64,000 nucleotides of DNA from Stramonita haemastoma (lineage: Eukaryota; Mollusca; Gastropoda; Neogastropoda; Muricidae), in contig CM060324.1 in the NCBI GenBank assembly GCA_030674155.1, forward strand, positions 49,320,035 through 49,384,034. The letters are read 5' to 3'. The translations under genes were made by a program, and so were the position numbers. Below the pieces are notes generated by a model, which saw nothing but the letters and a program-made list of their open reading frames with translations, made no database searches and was not told the DNA's origin. Positions 23,181 to 36,477 of the stretch are shown here, one piece after another (the first letter of the stretch is position 1; each line of letters opens with the position of its first letter).

Positions 23181-24937
23181 GTATGGTGTCCCTTTATTAC
23201 ACCTGTCAATACTGAAAGACCTTGTTTTCATGTTTAAAACCATGAAAGGCAGGTATATACATGTACTCGGTGTTGATTTCAAGTTTTGTTCATGCACATT
23301 TAAGTTTACAATCATGGTTTTAACACAGCATATTTTGTGTACGAAGTCATCTTTTATTTTTGTTATGTACATCTCGATTACTGTTACTATCTTTTTTTTT
23401 TTTTTTGGCTGTTGGTTCATGGTTTTGTTGTTGTTTTGGGATGAAATCTCTATTATTGTTACTTTGTATATACATTTATTCAGATTTATTTATACATTCT
23501 TTTTGGCTGTTGGTTCATGGTTTTGTTATTGTTTTGTGATTTTTATTTTCGATTTTTATTTTCTGTATTCATGAAAGCTTTATATTCATTTATCAGCTTT
23601 ATTTATAGAGGGTTTATTGTCAACATTGTATGTGTTCAGATTGCAAGGACAGCTATTAAACCTGACAAAATGATAAATCATGTGATTTGTTATAGTGAAA
23701 CTGTTACGTGAAAATGCGTGCTGTTTTTTTCTTTCTTTCATGTTATCTTTCAAAATCTGTTGGTTTTTTTACATACATATTGACTCAGTCTGAAGACGCA
23801 AGATAACTGTGTTCTTAATCTTGTTATGTTGTTTTCATCTGTTGTTTATCATCACTCCTGTTGCTAGCTGCCAGTGGTATTGAACTCGACTCTAAACTTG
23901 ACTAAGTTGTCTCCAGAGCTGCTGTCATCGGTATGGAGAAGTCCCCAAACTATTTTTGTAGTAGCATCCACTTGTAACGAACAGCCTTCCACACACACAC
24001 AACACAACACTTTCCAAGTATACTGCAAGAGCCAACTCTCATGTGAAAATGACAAGACTTTTATTTAGGATAATTAGTATTTTAGCCTTTATACAAAGTT
24101 TTCTTTGATATTGTCAATGAATGAGAACTAGTGACACCATTCTGCTGACATTTTTCTTCTTTAACTGTCTAAGGAATTTAAAACAAAACAAAACAAAAAA
24201 AGGAAACAGAAAAAAAAATGTTTCCAAATACTTCGACACCAATTCGCAACTGACAAACTAGAGCAATCTTATCTGAAGTAAAATATATTCATTCCAACAA
24301 AATAAGCACCTGGAAGAAAAAAGCTGACAGAGAAAATAAAATAATACAGATGATGCCTTATATCATCTGTTTAACTGAAGAAGGAAAACGTTGTAAGCAT
24401 ATGCAGCAAAGAGTCGACTTTTTTGTGCGAAATCACTGAAAAGAGAAATGGCCACACAAAAAACTCCCCCTCCCCCCTTGTTTTACATGAATCAGACAAA
24501 ACAAGAAATTGCACTTGATGAAAAAATTAGTATATTATAAAAACCTTGCAGAAAAATAACAGTTTCAAACAAAAAAATTTAAAATGATGAAAATTCAAAC
24601 AAAATGAGAACTTTGTGCAGCTTTTTGAGTTCACTACTTTGATAGTGATTTTTGAATATTTGAAATACACATCAATGCTCACCATCAAATATTTTTCTAA
24701 ATACCACAAGGATATTAGCTGGGAGCAAACATTTCACTTACTTTTATTGATAATAATAAATATTTCCCATTGCTAACATTCATTATAGATAGAAAATCAA
24801 AGTTTCATTTCTTCTCAAAACATCACAGTTCATCTTTTTCAAATGATTTTTTTTCCATGTAAAAACTTCAAATACAATCCAAAGAAAACCTAGTTATCTC
24901 CACATCTGTCTAGCTCTACTAATTTTGACTCTGCTGC

Positions 24938-24968
<31 letters not shown>

Positions 24969-25904
24969 CAACCAACCAAACAAAACCAGTGCCAATTATC
25001 ACTCATAATATCTCCACTAAAGCAGGAAAATAAACTGACAAAAACAAGCAATGCAAAATAAAATAATAGATTGACAAACACAAGCTCAACAGGAAGTCGC
25101 TTTATAAAAAATCTTTTCAAAAATTAAGGACAGACTTCTCTTCAAAAGAATGACAAGATAGCACAGTTTCATTTTCAGATTTCCCAAAGTGTGCAGAATG
25201 ATCGTTATGAATCCTGACAATTATGAAGCACAGTGATTGAATAAGACGCACATCGACAGAAAAAAAAACCAGTACAAAACCATGGTTTCCAGACCCTGCC
25301 GATACAGATAATAGAAAAAAAAAACCACCTTTCTTCAACAGCCTTCAACTCAATCACAGTGTCTTTTCACCAAGCTGAAATCAAGGACTGAAACCAAAAC
25401 GTCCATTTCACAAGAGTTCAGTTTGAAATCTCGTTTCCAAGTAAACTTCATTTTTCAATTCTCCTGACTGGTGATCCATTTCACTTCAAGCTCTTCATGA
25501 GCAGGGTTATGACTTGAGTCAGCAGCAAGTCACAGCACCATTTTGCCTTAGAAACTAAAAAAAAATAATAATAAAAAACAAAACCAAAAAAAGTTGCTAG
25601 GCCTGTGTGACACTTTAACACTGCAGGGTCTCATGTTTGTCATCCAAGCTAAAACACTTGCACATAGACCGTTTACCCATGGTTTGTGGATGGAAATTGA
25701 GAGTTTGGGGGGGGGGGTCTCCCCAACTTCAAATGGGAATAAAAAAACCTGCAATCTCTCACTTACTTGATGGGTATACTTACACTTACTAGACAACCAA
25801 TCTTCCACATCAAGTCACAAAAAGAATTCATGACCAAATTATCTCCACCATTCAGGTTTTTTAGTTGGGACATAAGACATGAAGCTTTGCCACCACTGAG
25901 GCAC

Positions 25905-26215
25905 CTGTTCGAGGGGATTCTTCACCCGGGGTTTATCTCCCCCTTAAGCCCTTTGGATGAGACTATAAACTGAGGTCCTGTGTGCAAATGCACGCAGAAC
26001 ATCTTGCTCACACGTTAAAACCAATTCCACCTTTCAGAAGAGTAGGCCACTGCATGCGAGCAGAAACAGATGTCAAATTTTTGTTTAAAATGCATACACA
26101 CTGGTGTCATGTTTAGACATCATCCCTGAAGTCAGAATGCCGCTACCTTAATGGTGGGCAAAAACCGTTGCATACACAAAATCTCACCACTGGTGAGCTT
26201 CAGAGCTCTAGAGGA
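25905..26215 (+). mobile_element. SINE-A variant with a different 3' end
   Basis: Body GATGAGACTATAAACTGAGG and GCACGCAGAACATC, then the alternative tail CCGCTACCTTAATGGTGGG and CAGAGCTCTAGAGGAAC. Confidence 0.6.
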
Positions 26216-26339
26216 ACGAGAGAGAGAAAAAAAAGAGAAAAATATGGACCAACACACCATGGAAACTGACAAATGCAACACAGCAATGCACACACAGATG
26301 CCTGATCACTGATTTGTCACAACTTTTCGGATAAAATAC

Positions 26340-26575
26340 AGAACTTGTCTTTCTTTTGCCAAACTATTTCAGGGATAAAATTAACTGAAGCTCTGTCTCT
26401 CATTTGTGCAGAACTATTTCAGGGATAAAATCAACAGAAGCTATGTTTTTCTTTTTGTGCACAACTATTTTAGGAATAAAAATTAACAGAAGCTGTCTTT
26501 CTTTTTGTGCAAAACTATTTTGTGAATAAAATCAACAGAAGCGTTGTCCTTCCGTTTGTGTACGACTATTTTAGG
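26340..26575. repeat. Degenerate tandem repeat, about 55-bp units
   Basis: Four to five units of ACTATTTTAGGAATAAAATTAACAGAAGC-type sequence followed by TTTCTTTTTGTGC. Confidence 0.7.
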
Positions 26576-26806
26576 AATGACACTGACAAATGATAAATTC
26601 TCCTCTTGACTTTTGCCGTTGAAGGATTTCATTTTGGTTTCACTCCCACATTGCAGCTGGCTGAAAGAGGCTCTGAGATAACAACTGGTACCTAGTCAGA
26701 ATGAGCATATTCCTCTGCTACAGCCCTTTTTTTCTGTTATGATTTATGACAATGAGCTATTACAATTGAATATTTGGAAACAGGAATACTGTGAAAACAC
26801 AGAACA

Positions 26807-26863
<57 letters not shown>

Positions 26864-27461
26864 CAATCAAAACACAAATATGACACAATCTCATTTAAAA
26901 AAAAAAAAAAAAGGAGAGATAACTCTCAACTAAGAGCATGACAAAATGTATGCGACATGTTATACAGCAACATCATGAGGGCAAAAAAAAAAAGTAGGAA
27001 TAGTTTTCAAAATGAAAACATTATTAAGTCAAAGTCATTTACTTCACTGACCAATAACAAATGTGAAACCATTCTAAACTTTGAATGATCTCTTGATTTG
27101 CTCACATCTGCCACATTCATTTGAATATAGGCTATATATATATATATTCAAATTGTTTCACATAATTAAAAACCCAAGGACACACTTCCCCCTGCTGAAT
27201 ACGGGTGATGTTCCAATTTCTATCGAGACATTTTGAGTTCAGTTCTGCCATGTTCAGCTCAGTTCATGACTGTGACCACAGATCTGAAATCAGCTGAATT
27301 CACTCGTAGTAGTACCCTAATGTTCTCCTCCTCATCCATTCTACAGTGATATCTTTCTTATCTGTCAGGACTTTTTGTTTTGCACTTTGTGTATTTCCAC
27401 ACTGCATCTTTTTTTTTTCGCATGTAGTCATTTTCTTTACCGTCTGCAAAATCAGTGCTTT

Positions 27462-27492
<31 letters not shown>

Positions 27493-27810
27493 GGAGTGGG
27501 GATGGTTAATTTAAAATACACACAAAATCAACAGCAATGACAGTATCTACACCAAAGAAAGTTGGCTGGTTTCTTTGAATACTCTCTCTCTCTCTCTCTC
27601 TCTCCTCTCTCTCAAAATTCTTTTTCTATATGTAAATTCATATGCATGCAACTATGAATTGAAAAAAAAATTACCCAAACAAAGAAGAGGCGAACATGCC
27701 AGTTCTGTTCCATCAGGACTACACTCTTGCCGAAGAAGAAGAAGAAGAGAAAGCTTTTGAGCTGACCAGCCTTATAAAACTTTTTTTTTTTACAGACAGC
27801 ATGCATCAAC

Positions 27811-28160
27811 GGGATAGCCTAGTGGTCAGAACATTCCGCTCGCAATTTGATGACCCGGGTTTGATTCCCATTCGCTGGGATTTTTCCCCTGGAGTTAACA
27901 TCAGTGCTGACTCCCCTCCCCCAAAATTCCTCTGGATGAGACTATAAACCGAGGCCCCGTGTGCGAACGCACGCAGAACATCTTATGCACATGTTAAATC
28001 CTATTCCGCTTTTCATAAGAGTAGGTCATTGTGTGCTGGTGACAAGATTTACAAAACTGCATGCACACAGGGAATGGATGTAAAATAAAAAGCACATAAG
28101 TACTTATTCCATTATCCTCGATATAAAAGAATAAATAAATATATTAATAAAAATAAATAA
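27811..28160 (+). mobile_element. SINE-A, full-length copy
   Basis: Begins GGGATAGCCTAGTGG and has the B box GGGTTTGATTCC, the whole body and an (AAAT)n-like tail. Confidence 0.82.
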
Positions 28161-28368
28161 ACTGCTCTACTGCAGCAGGTCAGCTGAAGTGCACCATAAA
28201 ATGCCCCACTATGCTGGCACATATATGGCACAGGTTTACATGCAACACAGAAGTTTTTTCCGAAGCCCAACATGATAATGTCTGATGCATGCACAAAACA
28301 GGCTCCTCCTTCATGCAAAAGAAAAAAAACAACCTTACTTTACACTCTACTTGTTTAATATAAACTCT

Positions 28369-28379
28369 GTGTGTGTGTG

Positions 28380-28434
<55 letters not shown>
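28369..28434. repeat. (GT)n microsatellite
   Basis: Almost pure GT over 66 bp. Confidence 0.92.
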
Positions 28435-28437
<3 letters not shown>

Positions 28438-29040
28438 CATGCATGAGTGCGTTTGCATGCATGTCAAACATGGATGAGCTTCCCTCTGTTTAATCCAGTA
28501 AACTGTGTGCGAAACTATATCGTTTAATTTATTGACAAATAATCACACATAAAACAAAAATGATCTTTAAAAAAAAATGTTTTAAAAGCACATCAGATTA
28601 TAGAAAAAATTGATTAAGATGCTCTCCAAATGTTTATACATAAACATCAATCAATACCATGTTGATTCAAAGTACAAAAAAAAAAAAGAAATAAAGAATA
28701 ATAGCTAAATAATGACTGACACAGCTACAGTTTGTCTGTACCTTCATAGAATACAAATGAAGATGTGCATTTTACATAAAACTGTTCTCATGGTATTTTT
28801 TTAGAACTACTGTCATATCGACAGAGCACAACAACAAAAAGTTCAAAGAAACCTTGTCGGCAATGGGATGGTTACGACAAACTAACATGGTTAAAACGAA
28901 CTAACATACCTTTTTCTGTAGACATCGAGAGATACGAGCTGTCTTTGCGAAAGTCCAGTCAATGTCATATGACAAAAACTGGCTTGCTTATTAATTTAAC
29001 TTGTTCAGCCTTCATCGCCTCTTTTACTCCCTGTTGTCCC

Positions 29041-29326
29041 ATTTTTTCATGGATACATTACTTTGCTTCTAACTTAATGACAAAAACAGGATGACAATTT
29101 ACTGTTCTCAGTTATACATACAAAGCTACGCAACTCAGTGAGAGGTTTGCTTGCTTTAGTTGTTTGGGGTTTGAGAGGGGGCCATTTTTTCATGGATACA
29201 TTACTTTGCTTCTAACTTAATGACAAAAACAGGATGACAATTTACTGTTCTCAGTTATACATACAAAGCTACGCAACTCAGTGAGAGGTTTGCTTGCTTT
29301 AGTTGTTTGGGGTTTGAGAGGGGGGG
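29041..29326. repeat. Perfect-looking 143-bp tandem duplication
   Basis: 29041-29183 and 29184-29326 match base for base by eye apart from the length of the closing G run. Both start ATTTTTTCATGGATAC. Confidence 0.9.
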
Positions 29327-29454
29327 GGGAGTGTTGTTGGGTTGGTTTTTGTTGTTGTTGTTGTTGTTGTTTTTTTTGGGGGGGGTATTTTGTTTTTATA
29401 TTAGATTTGAATAGAAGAGATTTTTTTCCTAAATTTTGAGTCAAAAGTTCCATG

Positions 29455-29775
29455 TCATATTTTAAATATGTACTGATGGCATTCTTATCTCACACTTTAA
29501 ACATGTACTGATGGTTTTCTTTTTATTACACTTTTAAACATGTACCGATGATATTCTTTTTATTACACTTTTAAACATGTACTGATGGTGTACTTTTTGT
29601 TATGTACTGATGGTATTCTTTTTATTACACTTTTTAACATATACTGATGGCATTCTTTTTTCATTTTTTTCTTTTTTACACTTTTAAACATGTACTGATG
29701 GTGTTCTTTTTTTTATTACACTTTTCAACATATACTGATGGTATTCTTTTTATACACTCAGAATATATACTGATG
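29455..29775. repeat. Tandem repeat, about 36-40-bp units, about nine copies
   Basis: Units around TTTAAACATGTACTGATGG and ATTCTTTTTATTACAC. Confidence 0.8.
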
Positions 29776-30630
29776 GCACTGACTCCTTTGTGACCAAATA
29801 TGTCAAGACATCGTAAATTTATACATCTGTCAGCTGCTCAAGACAAAAACAACTACAAAACAGCAACATAAAACTCAAGGAGGACCTAATAACATCTTGT
29901 CAGTCTTGAAACGGATAAATCATGATTCAAAGAGACCATTTCTGTTTTCAAACTCAGAATTATGTGCATCAATGCCAGGAAAAAAAACCAATCCACCACC
30001 TTAAAAGGAAGAGATCATTAATATAATTTTTATTGTCTTTGTTTTGTTTTTTTCCTGGTGGAAAAAAAAAGGAAAAAAAAGTCAAAACAGGCACCTGTAC
30101 CATCAATGCACCAAAATCAATATCATAAGTTTCATTTCCACATCAAAAACAAAAGATGTAAGAAAGTGTACAATTTCACTCCTTTTTTTTTTGTCTTTCT
30201 CTTCACTCCTTTCTCACACCATAATTGAGACCACCCAAAAAAAAAAAAAATCAGCGCTACATCATCTTAGCAATATCATTATCACCAGAAGGCTTGTTGA
30301 ATATCAGGTTTAACAATACTAATCATATCAAACGCAATAATGAATACTGATCACCACTCATTCCCCGCATATATACAATCATGATCTGAAGAGAATACTT
30401 CTATGGACTTAAGTGAACCTCTGGGGATCTGGAGTCAATCATTCATCATACAAATTCCTTCACAGAAAAAAAAAACAGAAAGAAAGAAAAAAAAAACACT
30501 CACTATCATCAATGACAATCATATTTCCAGGATAATTTGAAAACGTGTACACCTACACGTTTCAGTTCTTCAGAATGGAATATAAAATGAATCATCAAAC
30601 GATTTATTTGAGATCTTTTATCCCAACACG

Positions 30631-30665
<35 letters not shown>

Positions 30666-30984
30666 CTCACCATCATTTTCTTGCAAACAAATTCATCAGG
30701 GAACAGCTGGCTGATTTTGAACTCACCAAAAAAAATACACCATCTTCTACATTTTCCTTTGAAGACATCTGGTCACGCATCCTTAATTCCAACCAGTGGC
30801 AATCTATGACCACCTTTCATTTAATATGAATAAAAAAGAAAACATAAGGGGAGATGGGCAGCAGGTCTACTAGAGAAGAAGCCCCCTTCTATCAAGTGTT
30901 TGAACCCTAAACTTCTTACACTCTAAACATAACAGCTGTTGCTTCCTTGCCAGCGGTTGGGGTTTGTTTTTTTTTTTTTTTGTT

Positions 30985-31100
30985 TTTTTAAAGTTCCTTG
31001 GCTAGAGCTCCTAGGTTCACCAATGGTGAGATTTTTATTATGCAAACCACTTTTTCCCCACCATTAAGGTAGCCACATTCAGACTTTGGGGATACAGTTG
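30985..31100 (-). repeat. Fragment of the SINE-A variant tail
   Basis: In plus reading GGCTAGAGCTCCTAGG, CACCAATGGTGAGATTT and CCACCATTAAGGTAGCC are the reverse complement of the variant tail. Confidence 0.5.
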
Positions 31101-31989
31101 GGAAGTGAACCTATCAATTTTGCCCAGCCCAGGCCTGCCTGCCAGCCTGCCTGTGTGTGTGTGTGTGCATGCGTCATAGTAGGTGGCTTGCTTTTTTTTT
31201 CTGTTTAAGTGATTTGCTTGGCTTTTTATTCTTTTTTTCAAATGAAACCAACTTCTTAAACTGTGATTTATCAAAGATGCACAATTTCTACACACAGTAG
31301 ACTATCTTTCACTCTGACTTTGCCCCCAACCCAACCAATGATGCAGGCCACATCATTTAACATCACTGAACCAAACTGAAAATCACATACCTACAGTGCT
31401 AGAAAATAGCCGTTTTTAGATCAACACTCGTACCTTTTGTACAAGCCTTAAAAAATTTCCCATCATACTGCAGAACGCAAAAGAAGATCCATACATCCAG
31501 CCCACAGAAATATAGAACCATTCCCGATTTCCAGCAGAATATTCACACTATATACACATGCACAACAGAACCACCACACCAGGGAGAAAAGTGAACACAT
31601 TAACATACGTTCTTCTAAAAATTACATTCTGAAGAAGAGGTTTAGAATGGTAAAAGGAAAACAAAGGAGCGCACACACACACACAAATGTAAACCTACAT
31701 CCTACGGACAATAGATATAGGAACACAACAGGAAGAAAGCTTTATACTCTGATATAAAGAAAACACAGGACAAAGACTTATACTGTTCACTGAGGACAAT
31801 ATCAGCTGGCAATCGTTTTGAGATGCGCTCAAGAGACGGAACCATGGAAAGGAAAGGGGTGAGGTCTTCGTGATCACAACTGAATATTAATGCCCTGTAT
31901 GATAGGAGGTGAGTGGAATAACAGGAGATTCCAAATGACACCTACTAAATTTTAACCACAGTCTCTATACATGTACATTTTGATTTATT

Positions 31990-32160
31990 TCTCATTCTCC
32001 TACATTTTCTAATGTTTAGATTTACTTCTCTCTCTCCCGCACTTTCTAATGTTTAGACTTACTTTCTCTCTCTCCCGCACTTTCTAATAATTAGATTTTC
32101 TTCTCTCTCTCCCACACTTTCTAATAATTAGATTTACTTCTCTCTCTCCCGAGCTTTCCA
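31990..32160. repeat. Tandem repeat, about 38-bp units, four copies
   Basis: Units around CTTTCTAATGTTTAGA and TTACTTCTCTCTCTCCC. Confidence 0.75.
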
Positions 32161-32612
32161 CTGAATATCTAGTTACCATGGACAACTCCAAATGATTTCA
32201 CAATATCCTGTTCCTTTTCTTAGTCCCAGACACCAAATAACAGCCAAAACTTTGTCACCCTCAAGATCCGAATCTAATTTCTACAAGCCTAAACAAAAGC
32301 AACGTTCTTATACACATGTATGGAAAACTGTTTCGTGCATCGAATGACATCAGAAAGAAAATGCAGCTGCTGATGTCCCTACAAATGACCCAGCTGGCAA
32401 GCCGTTCCGATTTCTTAAAGATCTCCATACAAAAATGGCCGGTCTGAGAAGCAGTTATCCAACCCCCTCCCCTCCAAATAAATTAAATAAAAAGGCTGTA
32501 AAGAAGTTCAGTATCAACAGACAGTGTGTTCATCTGAGTTAGGACGAAACAGAGGAAGGCCCTACCTTTGTCTGTCTGTGTGCAACCTTGGGGTCCAGTA
32601 CAGACCAACAGG

Positions 32613-32736
32613 ACAGCTTACCTACCTACCCTGACAGGACAGCTTGCCTACCTACCCTGACAGGACAGCTTGCCTACCTACCCTGACAGGACAGCTTGCC
32701 TACCTACCCTGACAGGACAGCTTGCCTATCTACCCT
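32613..32736. repeat. 26-bp minisatellite, about five copies
   Basis: Unit AGCTTGCCTACCTACCCTGA followed by CAGGAC. Confidence 0.9.
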
Positions 32737-32899
32737 GGGTGGGGATTAAGCAGACAAAGGCCCTACCTTCCCTTCCTTTTTTTTTTTGGCAATGACTGGA
32801 TTGAGCTCATGGCATGACAGAAAAGGTCTGCCCCACTGTTGTTATCTGCCTGTGGTGCAATCAGGAGGAACACTTGTGTTGCTTTTTTTTTGTTTTTGC

Positions 32900-33320
32900 T
32901 TCCATTCCTTCGCTAGAGCTCTAAAGCTCACCAATGGTGAGATTTGGTGTATGCGACTGGTTTTTTGCCTTAAGTTAAGTTAAAGTCTGTCCCGAGCCTA
33001 TAGAGGCTCATCAGGCCGGTGCTTATCCCGGTTTCTGTGGCGTTAAGCGACTGAGAGTCATAGACTCCCCCTGGATAGGACGCCAGTCTATCGCAGGGTT
33101 AACCCCCAACACAAAGTTGGTACCCCTTTTACACCTGGGTGGGGTGAGAAAATAGCCGTCAAGTGCCTTTTCCAAGGGCACAACGCCATAGCCGAAAGCT
33201 GGGATCGAACCCACAACCTTTAGATTACGAGTCCAACGCCCTAACCACTAGACTACAGCGGCGGCTGGTTTTTTGCCTACCATGAAGGTAAACGCATTCG
33301 AACTTCAGGGAGGTTGTGCT
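32900..33320 (-). repeat. SINE-A variant tail split by a nested SINE-C
   Basis: GCTAGAGCTCTAAAGCTCACC and CTACCATGAAGGTAAACGC belong to one repeat copy, separated by the SINE-C insertion at 32971-33264. Confidence 0.6.
32971..33264 (-). mobile_element. SINE-C, full copy with 14-bp target duplication
   Basis: Minus-strand tRNA-derived SINE. Its head reads GCCGCCGCTGTAGTCTAGTGG with B box GGGTTCGATCCC; the 3' end is CTTTAACTTAACTTA. The direct repeat CTGGTTTTTTGCCT flanks it at 32957-32970 and 33265-33278. Confidence 0.85.
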
Positions 33321-33344
33321 GTGTAAGTATTGTATTGTATACTA

Positions 33345-33741
33345 CTTTAAATGATAGCAGATTTGTCTGTGAGAAATTTGGGCTTCTGTGTCAGAGGACA
33401 GTGTGTTGCCATAACAGCAGCACCACCCATTATCTGTTTATTCTTTCTGTTCTTTCCCTGTCTGCATGTGTAGTTGTTTCCCCCCATCAGATCACCTTTT
33501 CTCTTAAGAATTTTACCATAGACTTTTGTTGCCATGTGTGCTGAATGAGTGTTGCATATAGGACCTCGATTTATCATTTCATCTAATAAAAAAAAAAAAA
33601 CCCTGGCATCCAGACTACCATTCAAGGTCTAGTGGAAAAGGGGGGGAGGAGGAAAGTTGGGGCTCAAGCAGGGTTTGAACCTGCTCTTCTCACTTCCAAG
33701 GCAGGTGTGTTACATTACCTTTAGACCACCAAGCCCGGAAT
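33345..33741 (-). mobile_element. SINE-B, near full-length diverged copy
   Basis: The head at the right (plus reading AACCTGCTCTTCTC, TTACCTTTAGACCACC) and the 3' domain at the left (AGATTTGTCTGTGAGAAATTTGGGC) fit the other SINE-B copies. Confidence 0.65.
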
Positions 33742-34892
33742 TCTCAGAGAATGGAAGAAAAAGAGAAAGCCAGAACAAAGAGTAGGGGAAAGTTACACTG
33801 AGAGAAAATTGGGCAGATACCACTGACCGTACCATTTTTTTCCTAGCAGTGCCACACACCTTACAAATACTTATTTCATGACTGATCTACTGACAGGGAA
33901 AAGTTACACGCAGAGAAGATATAACAGATACCCACAGCACACAAATCCAGCATAACTCAGTCGAGGGTCCAGCGCCAGAGCTAAAATTAGCACATTCCTT
34001 CTTTTTACAAGGTCCAAGTGTGGTCAGTTTCTGCTATAATTAGCACCAGCTGGCCACAACTGGGCTGAGATGGAAAGGAATGGATAGCAGAGGAGCTGAA
34101 AGTGGGGGAAACTGACAGCTGTGAACCATCGACTATATCATTTTTTCTAGCAATGCCACACAATTTAACAATGACTGGTCTACACACATGTCCATAGCTA
34201 TGTATACACCACCGGTAGAAAGAGAAAAACACACACCACACACAACACACACCAACACATACAATTACCACCGGAAAAATGCATTCATCAAAGTTCATGT
34301 CTAGGTCCAATCTAGCACTATGGGGGGACAAAAATAATCATCATTACCGCTTGCATGGAAATACAACAGATAAAATGTTATAGTAGCAGCAGCAGCAGTA
34401 GTAGTCGTAGTTATAGTAATAGTAGTACCTATGAACAACAATGACATCACAATGGTTAAAAAACAAACAACAAAGTACATGTATGAAAGATTAAGTGGGG
34501 AATTTTTCTTCTCCCCCCCCCCCCCCCCACTAAAAAAGAAAAAAAAATTATTGTCTCAACTGTAGTGTCCAATCTAACAAGCGTGCCGCACATTACATTT
34601 TATCACCATCCACCCTTCCATCATCTCCATCACCAAAAAAAAGAAAAGAAAAATAAAGAAGTCTCATCTTCATCAATCTTTTTCAATCTAACAAGCTGTG
34701 ATTGCACATATTACAGGATAATCATTTCCATTATCCATACATCAACACACATTATCCAAGAAAGAAATAATACAAGGTGCGGTCACAACTTATCATTTCT
34801 TTTTACAGACACCATTCCTTCTCAATCATTCTCCATGAGCTACTCGCTCTTATCACAGCAATGCTATCTCCAATGGGTCCAACCTCTTCACA

Positions 34893-34893
34893 C

Positions 34894-34955
<62 letters not shown>

Positions 34956-35012
34956 TTCTCTTCCTCTTTCTCTTCTTTCTTTCTCTTTCTCTTCCCTTCT
35001 TTGTTCTTCTCT
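34893..35012. repeat. (CT)n and CT-rich tract beside AMPK-beta exon 7
   Basis: CT dinucleotides degrading into CTTT-rich sequence, 40-150 bp downstream (gene sense) of the stop codon. Confidence 0.9.
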
Positions 35013-35049
35013 CTCTCCCTCCACTTGTATTAGGCTAGAACAAGTGGTG

Positions 35050-35120
35050 CTAGATTGGTTTGTGAGTAGACATGACATACCTTTGACGAAATCGTGAGTA
35101 CACTCAGCACCATAACCATC
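35050..35120 (-). CDS. PRKAB: AMPK-beta last exon, frame broken by several indels
   Basis: Starts after TTGCAG with GATGG. Fragments in different frames match the family end: DG, MVLS, THR-like and FRQ-like codons, YV, LL, then KPI and TAG at 35050-35052. The family needs about 78 nt here; 71 are present. A (CT)n tract begins only about 20 bp further downstream, which may have hurt consensus quality. Confidence 0.65.
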
Positions 35121-36444
35121 CTGCAACATGGCAAAACAGTTTTAACAAAATTAAGGAACATTTTAACAAAATTATATCAACATAAATAAAGAACATCTTT
35201 GAACAAAATTGTATTCCACCATAAAATACAAATATAAAAGAACTCCTTTTAACAAAATTATATTCCAACATAAAATATAGATTTCAGGGAACACCTTTTA
35301 ACAAAACTATATTCAAACATAAAATACAGATTTAAAGGAAACACCTTTCAACAAAATTATATTCCAACACAAAACTCAGATTTAAGGGAAGACCTTTCAA
35401 CAAAATAATATTCCAACATAAAATACAGATTCAAGGGAAGACCTTTAAAAAAAATATATATTCCAACATAAAATACATATTTAAAGGAACACCTTTAAAA
35501 AAATTATATGCCAACATAAAATACAGATTTAAATGAACACCTTTTAACAAAATTATATTCCAACATAAAATACAGATTTAAAGAACACCTTTTAACAATA
35601 TTATATTCCAACATAAAATACAGATTTAAAGGAACACCTTTTAACAAAATTATATTCCAACATAAAATACAGATTATACAGACAGCAAGGGAGCAAGACA
35701 GACAAGAGGCACACTTACCTTTATTGAAAGCGCGTACAGATGGTTCAGCATAACGTGATTTGGCTCAGGTAGTAATGAGGGTTCAATCTGTAAAAACACA
35801 CAGATGACCTGAGAGTAAAATAATAACAGGGAATCAGTCCCTAAAACCACAAAAATTTATTAAAAAATCAAACCAAACCGTAAGATTCATACACATTTTA
35901 AGGTTCTGAAACAAGAAATGGAGGGCCAAATGATGACTCTCTGGTTGTTGCCAAGTCTCTGTCACAATCTTTGATCCCTCAAAGAACATAGCTATGTCTG
36001 ATGATGAAATGGGGGGAAGAGAGATAAACCAGATGACCCAATGCGATCCACAAACCAAAAACAGATCCCTCAAAGAACATAGCTATGTCTGATGATGAAA
36101 TGGGGCAAGAGAGATAAACCAGATGACCCTATGCGATCCACAAACCAAAAACAGGGCTTAAACACTTACATGCAGTGGCACCTTACAGTATTTAACCTAC
36201 TACAAGTGATTAGGGACGTAAATGCAGCTGAGCAAAATCAAATGAGGGCAGAAAGGCAGAGAATAAGAGTCTGAAGTTTTAAAACCAGGGTAGTTTACGT
36301 TACCATAGCTTGTCAATTACTGAACTTTGTAAAAAAAATTATAATCATTTTTTCATTTTATCCCTCCCAATTTTCAAGGCATGTACAGATCCCGAGTTTT
36401 CCTTGAAACAAAAAATGTATTGGTTTTCAGCAAAGTTTATATAT

Positions 36445-36477
<33 letters not shown>

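Larger units (their letters stand above)
21900..35049. other. Gene-free stretch between the convergent PRDX5 and AMPK-beta genes
   Basis: Thirteen kilobases of AT-rich DNA without any frame showing protein similarity on either strand. It holds SINE-A/B/C copies, minisatellites, poly-C/poly-A runs and microsatellites listed separately. Part of it may be 3' UTR of AMPK-beta, since several AATAAA strings occur on the minus strand, for example near 24060. That cannot be decided without transcripts. Confidence 0.6.

Noticed and set aside
27811..27880. tRNA-like A and B boxes in SINE copies, here and at 48201 and 33200
   Set aside because: They head longer repeated elements with tails and diverged stems, so they are tRNA-derived SINEs, not tRNA genes.
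34565..35129. Open frames rich in Ser-Leu or Arg-Glu around a (CT)n tract
   Set aside because: Low-complexity translation next to the AMPK-beta stop; no similarity.
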